NCBI GenBank assembly: GCA_964569425.1
Contig: CAZMVD010000031.1
Coordinates: forward strand, 1-35,437
DNA from: JACQXM01 sp964569425
GTDB taxonomy: Bacteria; Planctomycetota; Phycisphaerae; UBA1845
DNA length: 35,437 nucleotides
Direction of reading: 5' to 3'
Shown in pieces: positions 1-6,750 of the stretch. Each line of letters begins with the position of its first letter. Position 1 is the stretch's first letter. The position numbers and the translations under genes were made by a program. The notes under the pieces are model-generated. The model saw only the letters and a program-made list of their open reading frames with translations. It did not search any database and was not told the origin of the DNA.

Positions 1-2137
1 AAGTCCGTTTCCACTTTAATCGTCCCGCCGCATTGCAGGCGGCTGATGTGTTACGTACAGCGATGCCGCCAACGCTCTCCAAGCATGAGAGCAACCCCGG
101 TGATGGACAAGTATCCGCAGGACAACAGCCAGTAGCACAACATATCTCTCCTACCGCACAGGCCGTAGATTTACCTGTCGGGCCAATTGGGACCGGGCTT
201 GGCGGACACTCGCGATCCGCCAGGGCGGTGAAGATTACGGAATACGTCCCTGCCACTTGCGCCGTCACCGTCGCCACCGGACCCGTGCCGTTTAGCGGCG
301 GTAGCGGGGGCGGGTAACTTGGCGGCACGGTCAATTCCCACTCGTACGTCGGCGTCACCGGGTCGATCGCCTCCTTGGCCGTGCAGAACACCCGCTTGAT
401 GCCCCCGTCGTCCACGACGCCCTCCAGCGTAAAGGTGATGGTATCGCCCAGGCACACCACCGGCGGCTGCACCAGGATTGTACCACCCGACAGCGTGCCG
501 TTCTTCAGGCACTCCTCGCAGGGCAGCGGCGCGCAACATTCACCATTTCCGCAACAGAACTCCGACGGACAGCATTCGCTGCCGCCGCAGCACGTTTCCG
601 TCTCCAGACAGCAGCCGATCTCCCCCAACGCGGCTCCTCCTTCCCGTAAGGCCGGGTTGCAGCACTGGCCCCCCTGGGCGTTGCACGAACAGCAGGGATC
701 GGGGTCCGGATCGTGGAAGCAAACGCCCCCGGAGCAGGAGTCGGCCGTGCAGGGGTTGTTGTCGTCACAATTGACGCAGCCCGGGGCGCAGGGGTCGCCG
801 CAATCGGGGTCGCACGGATCGTCGTTATCGCAGCAGGGGTCGGGGTTCGGCGTGTGCGAACAGCCCCCGGCCGTGCAGGTGTCGATCGTGCAGGGCTTGC
901 CGTCGTCGCAGTTGCGGCAGTCGCACGGATCGTCGCAGCAGGCCGGGTCGCACGAACACGGGTCCACGCAGCACGGATCGCAGGAGCAGGGATTCTGGCA
1001 GCACGGTTCGCCGCAACAATCCGGATCGCCGCAACAGGGGTCGCCGTCCCCGCAGCACGGATCGCTGCAATTCGCGCAGCAGCGGTCCCCGCAGCAATTA
1101 GTTCCAGCCGGGCAGCAGCCCCCGAAAGCGCCGGGACAACAATCTTCCCCCTGTCCGCAGCAATGCCCGCCGCCGCAACAGACGCCGCCGGACCCCGCGC
1201 AACAGTAGCTCCCACAGCAAGTGCGGCAGTTGCAGAAACCTGCGCAGCAGGAGCCGATGCAGCACGTACCACCGCAGGGAGCGCCCTCGCAACAGGAACT
1301 CGACATGGCCGCCACGATGGCGTCGTCCGGCGTGGCGTCCGCGTCCAGCGGCGGCAACGGCGGCCAGTCAGACTCGTTCCCCCAGCCGCCGGAGCCCCCT
1401 ATATCCTCTCCAGCGTCGTCGTCTCCCGTTCCGGCCCCACCAGCAATGCCCGCCCCCTCCACAGGATTACAGGCCGGTATCGGGTCCCAGTCCCCGGGGC
1501 CGGCCAATGGAGAGTATTCGTCTCTCTTCTCCTCCCCCTGGCCGAACAGGACACGTTCGAACTGCTCCGCCATTTCCGGCGTCAGGGGCGGGGCGTCGGC
1601 GTACCCCATGATCTGCCAGACCACCCCGCGCGTTACCGGGTGCCAGCGTGGGCCATCGGCCGGGCTGGTGGGGGATTTGGGGGCATTGGCGTCTTGCTGA
1701 TTGTTCTCTGTGAATCGTTGCCGGGTGGCATCGCGGCTCTTCTTTCCTGTGGTATCCGTTGCTCCCCGGCCGGGGTGCGGGTTCGCAAGAACGTCGTGAC
1801 CTAGTTCCCGGGCCAGCAGGAGCGCCGCTTCGTCGAGCTCTTGCTGCGTTCGCACCAAGTGATTGTAGACGAGCATGGGCCCACCCGCGAAGCTGCGCCA
1901 CCAGGCGGCGTAGGCGCGCGGAAAGGCCGGGCCCGATTTCGGATGCGGCGCCGCGTCGGTCACGATGAAGACCCCTGTTTCCGTGACGATGCGCCGGCGA
2001 AGCGTGCGTTCGGAGTCTGGAGCATCCGGGTGGGCGACATCGACTCTATGGGGAATCGGAAGCTCGCCATCAACTTCACCAAACTGAGCCGCGGCGCCGA
2101 TGGCCGCTATCACAACGGAAATCAGAGAAACATGCAT
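1..2137 (-). CDS. Extremely cysteine-rich secreted protein, 3' end cut by the window edge
   Basis: The frame is open from an ATG at 2137 to base 1 (712 codons, no stop), so the C-terminus lies outside. Residues 1-18 (MHVSLISVVIAAIGAAAQ) look like a signal peptide. Residues about 20-277 form an unrecognised domain ending in a Gly/Asp/Pro linker. Residues 282-543 hold about 75 Cys in 262 residues, mostly as CC pairs in phrases such as CCGDPC and CCPAGTNCC. Two segments inside it (CDDGKPCTIDTC and CDDNNPCTADSC) match the Dicty_CTDC-type repeat. Residues about 550-640 resemble an Ig/PKD-like beta domain, and Cys pairs resume after it. The periplasmic or surface location follows from the signal peptide. 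A structural disulfide-rich or metal-binding role is inference. A purine-rich GAGGGCGG lies just upstream of the start. The large Gln-rich plus-strand ORF here is its antisense shadow. Confidence 0.8.
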   Translation of the reverse strand, partial: MHVSLISVVIAAIGAAAQFGEVDGELPIPHRVDVAHPDAPDSERTLRRRIVTETGVFIVTDAAPHPKSGPAFPRAYAAWWRSFAGGPMLVYNHLVRTQQELDEAALLLARELGHDVLANPHPGRGATDTTGKKSRDATRQRFTENNQQDANAPKSPTSPADGPRWHPVTRGVVWQIMGYADAPPLTPEMAEQFERVLFGQGEEKRDEYSPLAGPGDWDPIPACNPVEGAGIAGGAGTGDDDAGEDIGGSGGWGNESDWPPLPPLDADATPDDAIVAAMSSSCCEGAPCGGTCCIGSCCAGFCNCRTCCGSYCCAGSGGVCCGGGHCCGQGEDCCPGAFGGCCPAGTNCCGDRCCANCSDPCCGDGDPCCGDPDCCGEPCCQNPCSCDPCCVDPCSCDPACCDDPCDCRNCDDGKPCTIDTCTAGGCSHTPNPDPCCDNDDPCDPDCGDPCAPGCVNCDDNNPCTADSCSGGVCFHDPDPDPCCSCNAQGGQCCNPALREGGAALGEIGCCLETETCCGGSECCPSEFCCGNGECCAPLPCEECLKNGTLSGGTILVQPPVVCLGDTITFTLEGVVDDGGIKRVFCTAKEAIDPVTPTYEWELTVPPSYPPPLPPLNGTGPVATVTAQVAGTYSVIFTALADRECPPSPVPIGPTGKSTACAVGEICCATGCCPADTCPSPGLLSCLESVGGIAVRNTSAACNAAGRLKWKRT

Positions 2138-2256
2138 GGTCCGCCCTCGCAGCGTGAAAGGCACTTAGCCAGGAACCTGCATTATGACACCGCCGGTACC
2201 GGAGGACGGATGAGATGATGACCCGACGGCTCCGATGATCGGCCCGGACTGTTCCC

Positions 2257-2286
2257 ATAATAGCCGGCGAGATGTACCTAGATCAA
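2257..2286 (-). promoter_or_regulatory. Predicted sigma-70 promoter for the Cys-rich gene
   Basis: On the minus strand, TTGATC (2286-2281) is followed after 18 bases by TATTAT (2262-2257), matching 4/6 and 5/6 of the -35 and -10 consensus. It would start a transcript near 2250, leaving a leader of about 113 bases before the ATG at 2137. Prediction by eye only. Confidence 0.4.
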
Positions 2287-2429
2287 GAAAAAAATGAAGA
2301 AATTTCAGGAAAGATGACGCTCTCTGGGCGCGGGACGTGCTCCGCTTGACGTTGTGACTTCTTGGAGAAGGGGCGGGCGGGGCCCTAACCCGCGGCACGG
2401 AACCGGCGCGGGAACGGCGGCGCGGCAAC

Positions 2430-2550
2430 CGGCGTGCGCATTCGCACGGACGCTATCACAAGTAGCCTGTCGATAACTTGTGGGACGAGCGTTCGAGTCC
2501 GTCAGGCCGGCGGCAAAGCCGGTCCCCCAGCGCCTCTGATGATTATATCA
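2430..2550 (-). ncRNA. Candidate small RNA or long leader with its own extended -10 promoter
   Basis: The 434 bases between the sigma factor and the Cys-rich gene contain no convincing ORF. Twenty-odd bases past the sigma-factor stop, the minus strand reads TGATATAAT (2550-2542), a perfect extended -10 element, although no good -35 is visible. Downstream of it come three inverted repeats in series: CCGGC-6-GCCGG (2507-2522), CACAAGT-12-ACTTGTG (2457-2482) and CGTGCG-4-CGCACG (2433-2448). Farther down, at about 2287-2305, the minus strand is T-rich. The layout suits a short structured transcript or an unusually long leader for the Cys-rich gene. No known RNA family was recognised. Confidence 0.25.
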
Positions 2551-2571
2551 AAAGGATGCTACGGGAGTTGG

Positions 2572-3447
2572 CTAATCGAGCACGAACTGTTTGATCTTGC
2601 GCAGCGCTTCGCTTTCGATCTGGCGGACGCGCTCGCGCGTGAGGTGGATCTTGACGCCGATGTCCTTGAGGGTCATGGGCTCTTCACCGTCGAGGCCGTA
2701 GCGCATCCGCAGGATTTTCGACTCGCGTTCGTCCAGCGCGTGGAGCAGATCCAGCACTTTGCTGGTTTCCGACTCGTTGAAGAGCCCCTCTTCGGGGCGG
2801 GGGGTCTTGGCGTCTTCCAGCCCTTCGGTGAGGGTCTGGCCGGTGCGGAAGTCGGCATCCTGATTGGTGGCCGACACCGCTTTGACGGCGCTGCGAATGT
2901 GGCTCACCTTACTGGCGGACATTTGCAGTCGCTCGGCGAGTTCCTCGTTAGTGGGCTGGCGCTGCTCGGTTTCGAGGAACTGATCGCGTGCTTCGCGGAA
3001 GCGCGAGATCATCTCGACCATGTAGGCGGGGATGTGAACGGGCTTGTCGCTGTTGATGAGGCTGCGTTTGATGGTCTGCTTGATCCACCAGGCGGCGTAG
3101 GTGCTGAAGCGGGTGTTCTGGTCGGGGTCGAAACCCTCCACGGCGCGGATGAGGCCGAGGTTGCCCTCGTTGATGAGGTCATTGATGGGCATGCCGCGTT
3201 TGGCGTATTTCTTGGCGATGTTGACCACCAGGCGCAGGTTGGATTTGACCATGATTTCGCGTGCGGCGGCGGCTTCGGATTCGAGTAGCTCGCGTTCGCG
3301 CAGGGTGATTTCGCGGCGGGCGAAGCGCTCGGCGGCGCCCTGCCCGCAGCGTACGATGGACGCGTAGTGCTTCTCCTGGTCGGCGGTGAGCAACGGCGCG
3401 TCGTTAATCTGCCGCAGGTAGACTTGCAGGCCGGTGTCGACAGCGAT
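2572..3447 (-). CDS. RNA polymerase sigma factor, RpoD/SigA type, apparent AUC start
   Basis: Sigma-70 family promoter-recognition subunit of RNA polymerase, 291 residues with the start chosen here. Region 1.2 (DTGLQVYLRQIND, residues 4-16) is followed by region 2 (NLRLVVNIAKKYAKRG, then DLINEGNLGLIRAVEGFDP and RFSTYAAWWIKQTIKRSL), region 3, and a region 4.2 helix-turn-helix ending LTRERVRQIESEALRKIK. There is no region 1.1. The first conventional start is a TTG at 3393, but starting there removes region 1.2. Reading upstream in the same frame, the only well-placed start is ATC at 3447, eight bases after GGAGG. An in-frame TAG lies at 3534-3532, and no ATG or GTG occurs between. Either AUC is used or the assembly has a G-to-C error. 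It lies about 106 bases downstream of rpsA on the same strand, so co-transcription is possible. Confidence 0.85.
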   Translation of the reverse strand: MAVDTGLQVYLRQINDAPLLTADQEKHYASIVRCGQGAAERFARREITLRERELLESEAAAAREIMVKSNLRLVVNIAKKYAKRGMPINDLINEGNLGLIRAVEGFDPDQNTRFSTYAAWWIKQTIKRSLINSDKPVHIPAYMVEMISRFREARDQFLETEQRQPTNEELAERLQMSASKVSHIRSAVKAVSATNQDADFRTGQTLTEGLEDAKTPRPEEGLFNESETSKVLDLLHALDERESKILRMRYGLDGEEPMTLKDIGVKIHLTRERVRQIESEALRKIKQFVLD

Positions 3448-3454
3448 GGTGGCA

Positions 3455-3475
3455 CCCTCCCCCGGGAAGCTCCCG
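3455..3475 (-). promoter_or_regulatory. Shine-Dalgarno of the sigma gene with an abutting hairpin
   Basis: The minus strand has a strong GGGGAGGG (3462-3455) eight bases from the ATC codon. Directly 5' of it is a short inverted repeat, CGGGA-GCT-TCCCG (3475-3463). The hairpin therefore ends exactly where the ribosome-binding site begins, an arrangement that could tune ribosome access. This decides the choice of the ATC start over the TTG at 3393. Confidence 0.4.
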
Positions 3476-3553
3476 TCCGAGGCCTTAACCGGCGATGGAG
3501 CCGGCGCCGGATCGGCACCGCCCCCCGGGCGCTACCATTATCCGGCGAAGGAA

Positions 3554-5365
3554 TTATTGTTCGTCGCCTGAATCTTCTCCACCCTCCGGCTCCACCCGGG
3601 GCAGGGGGGTCGGCGGGACAAAAGGCATGGGCTCGATGCGTCCCGAGGTTTCCTCGCCGGGACCGTGCAGCCCGCCGCGGCGCGGCTTGGCCTTCTTTTC
3701 TCCCATTTCGACGTCCTGCTCGGCGGACCACTCGGCGCGCTTCTTGGACAGGCCGATCTTACGGTCGACCGGGTCCACACGCAGAATCTTCACGAGGATC
3801 TTATCCCCGATCTTGACCTCCGAATGAGGGTCCTCGACCTTATGATCGGCTAATTCGCTGACGTGCAACAGCCCTTCGAGATCGTCCTCCAGCTCGACGA
3901 ACACGCCGAAATTGGTGATCTTGGTGACGGTTCCCTCGACGATCTGTCCGGGAATGTAGTTTTCCAGGACGGCGCGGGCCCAGGGATCTTCGTGAAGCTG
4001 CTTAAGCCCGAGGGCGATGCGCTGCTTTTCCTGATCGACATTGAGCACCACGCAGTCGATGGTGTCGCCCTTCTTGAGCATTTCGGAGGGGTGGTTGACC
4101 TTCTTGGTCCAGCTCATGTCGGACACGTGCAACAGGCCGTCGATGCCCTCTTCGATTTCCACGAAGGCCCCATAATTGGTGAGGTTGCGCACCTTGCCGG
4201 AAATGCGCGTGTTGGGCGGATACTTCTCGGCGACGTGGGTCCAGGGGTTGTCCTGGGTCTGCTTGATGCCGAGCGAGATTTCCTGTTTGTTCTTGTTGAC
4301 TTCGAGCACGACGACGTCGATCACGTCACCGACGGTGAGCATTTCGGAGGGGTGATTGATGCGCCGGGTCCAGCTCATTTCGCTGATGTGCACCAGCCCT
4401 TCGACGCCGGGCTCGATCTTCACGAAGGCGCCGTAGTTCATGATGTTGACCACTTCGCCGCGGAGCCGCGTGTTGGGCGGGTAGCGCTGCTCGACTTCCT
4501 CCCAGGGGTTGACCTTGAGCTGCTTGAGGCCCAGCGCGATCTTCTCCTTGTCGCGATCGATATTGAGCACCTTGACTTCGATTTCCTGATCGATCTTGAC
4601 GGCCTCGGAAGGATGGCCCACGCGGTCCCAGCTCATGTCGGTGATGTGCAGCAGCCCGTCGATGCCGCCGAGATCGACGAAGGCGCCGAAGTCGGCAATG
4701 TTCTTGACCGAGCCGCGGATGACGTCGCCCACCTGGATGCGCGACAGGAGCGCTTCTTTGGCGGCGGTGCGTGCTTCGTCAATCAGCTTGCGGCGCGAGA
4801 TGACGATGTTGCGGCGCTCGGTGTCGATCTTGAGGATCTTGGCTTCGATGTCGCGGCCGATGTACTCGCCGATGTCGCCGGGCCGGCGGATGTCCACCTG
4901 CGAGGCGGGCAGAAAGACGGGATAGCCGATGTCCACCAGCAGCCCACCCTTAATTTTGCGCATAACGCGGCCGGTGACGGTATCGCCTTCGTTCTTGGAA
5001 TCGACGATTTTCTGCCAGTTGAGAATGCGGTCGGCCTTGCGCTTGGACAGGACGATGTGTCCGCTGTCGGACTCGACGGCATCGAGCCAGACCTGGACTT
5101 CGTCGCCGACTTCGACGCCGTCGTCCCATTCGCCGACGGGGATGAGCCCTTCGCTCTTGAGGCCGACGTCGACGACGACGTCGTCACCCGCCCTGCCCAC
5201 GATGCGCCCGGACAGAATGGTGCCCGGTTTCAGCTCTTCGCCCTGCTTCTCAATGATGGTGCTGATGTGCATTTCGGCGCTTTCGCCGCCGAACAAGCGG
5301 TTCAGTTCGGCGTCGAGCGCCGCACCATCCATATCCAGTTCACTGATGAGGTTTTGATCTACCAT
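3554..5365 (-). CDS. rpsA: 30S ribosomal protein S1
   Basis: RNA-binding protein of the small ribosomal subunit that helps mRNA loading. The 603 residues contain six S1 (OB-fold) repeats at about 47-108, 127-192, 211-280, 298-367, 385-454 and 472-541. The last four carry the classical phrase GAFV or GVFV followed by GLLH or GLVH and S-E-M/D-M-S-W. Six repeats is the usual count for full-length proteobacterial-type S1. A C-terminal tail of about 60 residues is rich in Pro, Glu and Gly (EPEGGEDSGDEQ) and is probably disordered. The ATG at 5365 is preceded by GAGAAGG at very short spacing. The gene sits between rpmH and the sigma factor on the same strand. Confidence 0.96.
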   Translation of the reverse strand: MVDQNLISELDMDGAALDAELNRLFGGESAEMHISTIIEKQGEELKPGTILSGRIVGRAGDDVVVDVGLKSEGLIPVGEWDDGVEVGDEVQVWLDAVESDSGHIVLSKRKADRILNWQKIVDSKNEGDTVTGRVMRKIKGGLLVDIGYPVFLPASQVDIRRPGDIGEYIGRDIEAKILKIDTERRNIVISRRKLIDEARTAAKEALLSRIQVGDVIRGSVKNIADFGAFVDLGGIDGLLHITDMSWDRVGHPSEAVKIDQEIEVKVLNIDRDKEKIALGLKQLKVNPWEEVEQRYPPNTRLRGEVVNIMNYGAFVKIEPGVEGLVHISEMSWTRRINHPSEMLTVGDVIDVVVLEVNKNKQEISLGIKQTQDNPWTHVAEKYPPNTRISGKVRNLTNYGAFVEIEEGIDGLLHVSDMSWTKKVNHPSEMLKKGDTIDCVVLNVDQEKQRIALGLKQLHEDPWARAVLENYIPGQIVEGTVTKITNFGVFVELEDDLEGLLHVSELADHKVEDPHSEVKIGDKILVKILRVDPVDRKIGLSKKRAEWSAEQDVEMGEKKAKPRRGGLHGPGEETSGRIEPMPFVPPTPLPRVEPEGGEDSGDEQ

Positions 5366-5498
5366 GCCTTCTCAACCCTGACGTAGCGTCCAGGAAACAT
5401 GCGGATGAGCGTCTACCACCCCGTGGCGAAGCGAACGGCACAACGTTCGATGGGGAACCCCGGAAGGGACGAACCAACCGCTGACTGCCGGCGCACCG

Positions 5499-5555
5499 GA
5501 CGTGAGACCACTCACGTCTCCTTCGGAGCACCCCCGCGATGAACGAGCCAGTATA
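5499..5555 (-). promoter_or_regulatory. rpsA upstream region: -10 element and perfect leader hairpin
   Basis: The 264 bases between rpmH and rpsA hold no gene. The minus strand shows TATACT (5555-5550, 5/6 to the -10 consensus) with no clear -35. About 25 bases past the implied start there is a perfect 8-bp hairpin, GACGTGAG-TGGT-CTCACGTC (5518-5499), with no U tract. It would lie in a leader of roughly 178 bases. Its position suits a ribosomal-protein leader or attenuator, but function is inference. Confidence 0.35.
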
Positions 5556-5629
5556 TTCAAGAAACCGCAACGCCGCCAGCGCAAGCCGAAACCTGCGGCT
5601 GCGACGGCGCAGCAAATCGGCGCGCTGTG

Positions 5630-5773
5630 TTACTTCTCGCAAACGCTGATGCGATGCCGGCCGGCGCGACGCTGACGATTGATGAGCTTACGCCCCTTGC
5701 TGGTACGCATGCGCGCTCGGAATCCCTGCTTCCGCGCCCGTTTGATCTTGCTGTTGCGACGAGGATAGTGCAT
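5630..5773 (-). CDS. rpmH: 50S ribosomal protein L34
   Basis: Small basic protein of the large ribosomal subunit, 47 residues. It starts MHYPRRNSKIKRARKQGF and contains RARMRTSKGRKLINRQRRAGR, the hallmark of the family. The longer open frame starts at 5818, but family length and the AAGGA about ten bases upstream favour the ATG at 5773. In most bacteria rpmH is followed by rnpA near dnaA. Here the next gene on the strand is rpsA, and no rnpA-like frame is visible in the 264 bases between them. Confidence 0.95.
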   Translation of the reverse strand: MHYPRRNSKIKRARKQGFRARMRTSKGRKLINRQRRAGRHRISVCEK

Positions 5774-5893
5774 GGTTGCGTCGTCCTTTGGAAAACCCCC
5801 GCCCAAACGGAGGAACATTCGCCGGAAGCCGGCTGCGTGGAACTCGATTCAACGCCTGAAAACCGACCGCTCCGTCCCATTTCGGAACCGCAC

Positions 5894-5922
5894 AGTATAC
5901 GCCCGGACCGGCGGCGCAGCAA
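5894..5922 (-). promoter_or_regulatory. Predicted rpmH promoter
   Basis: Minus strand TTGCTG (5922-5917), a 17-base spacer, then TATACT (5899-5894). The -10 is 5/6 and the -35 only 3/6. It lies in the 315-base gene-free stretch between the lipoprotein gene ending at 6089 and rpmH, where I see nothing else. The implied leader is about 114 bases. The same -10 hexamer, TATACT, occurs upstream of rpsA. Confidence 0.35.
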
Positions 5923-6088
5923 GTGGCCTGACTGTTCGGGCAACCCCTGGAATCGGGCTTGCCGGCGTGTGAATGGCGGTTCTTCGTGGAGTCGGCCGGC
6001 GCTCTGCAGCGAGTCGAAGTTGGCACTGCCGCCATTGGGTGGATGAAGGTGGCGGAGTGTCGTCAGCAACCCATCGGGGCCATCGCTT

Positions 6089-6706
6089 TCAACGATCCGA
6101 CTCTGAGGGAACCAGTTCGAAGTCGATCAGAAACGGCGCCGGGCCCAGGTCATTGATCTCCAGGCGGAATATCAACAGGGCGTTGCAGGGGAAATCGACA
6201 CCGAGCAACGCCTCAAACGGCGGCGCAGCACCCCTGCTGACCAGTTCGCCGTCGCCCCCCTCTCCGTCGCCCAGAAATTCCACGCCGTCCACCAGCCCCT
6301 CCTCGAAGAACGTGTTGGCAGCGGCGCGGTCGCGGATACGCTGAAGCAGTTCTTCGCTGCCGATTGCAAACACGCGTGCGCAGGGAATGTTGATGATGGC
6401 GCTGGTGGCGTCGCCTTCGAGGTTGGTGTCGAAATCCTCGGGCCCGAACTGACGGAACGCGGGGGCGGCGTCGGGATCGGACTGATCGTACGACCCGAAC
6501 GTAAAGACGGCGCGATGCGGGGTGTTGTTGATGAACAGCACGCGAACGTTGCCGCGCGATCCGGCCTGCGCGCCGCCGAAGGAAGCCGTCAGATTGCGAA
6601 ACCAGTCGCCGCACCCGCCCAGGCAAATGAGCAGCGCCAGCGCCGCTGGGCAACGTCCATGGACCGGAACGGAAAATCGGCGCGCGGGGGCGGGCATCGT
6701 CCTCAC
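6089..6706 (-). CDS. Small lipoprotein, third gene of the ABC/CPBP operon
   Basis: Unrecognised lipoprotein of 205 residues. From the GTG at 6706 it has a basic n-region (RR, HGR), a hydrophobic stretch ALALLICL and the lipobox LGGC with the lipidated Cys at about residue 32. After it comes GNVRVLFINNTPHRAVFTF, similar in pattern to the V-F-NNT segment of the lipoprotein at 23542. A strong GGAGG lies eight bases before this GTG. An alternative ATG at 6754 overlaps the stop of the permease gene as ATGA and would add 16 residues, giving an unusually long n-region. The position directly after an export-type ABC pair suggests a related envelope role, which is inference. A much longer 955-codon reading that fuses this gene to the permease is an artefact of the N gap. 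Confidence 0.7.
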   Translation of the reverse strand: MRTMPAPARRFSVPVHGRCPAALALLICLGGCGDWFRNLTASFGGAQAGSRGNVRVLFINNTPHRAVFTFGSYDQSDPDAAPAFRQFGPEDFDTNLEGDATSAIINIPCARVFAIGSEELLQRIRDRAAANTFFEEGLVDGVEFLGDGEGGDGELVSRGAAPPFEALLGVDFPCNALLIFRLEINDLGPAPFLIDFELVPSESDR

Positions 6707-6750
6707 GATCATGACCTCCTGAATCCCATTGGCGTTTTCGGCGAATGCAC

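Noticed and set aside
375..1208. 277-codon Gln/Ser/Pro-rich plus-strand ORF
   Set aside because: It is the complement of the Cys-rich coding frame; CC-D-P codons read backwards give its Gln/Gly/Ser repeats, and the minus-strand frame has a signal peptide and domains.
2429..2513. tRNA-like segment containing GTTCGAGTCC
   Set aside because: A 6/7 acceptor-like pairing can be drawn, but the T stem has mismatches, there is no D-loop GG, and the would-be anticodon loop is 12 bases.
2434..5386. Long plus-strand ORFs opposite the sigma factor and rpsA
   Set aside because: They mirror the codons of two clearly identified genes and show no family motif.
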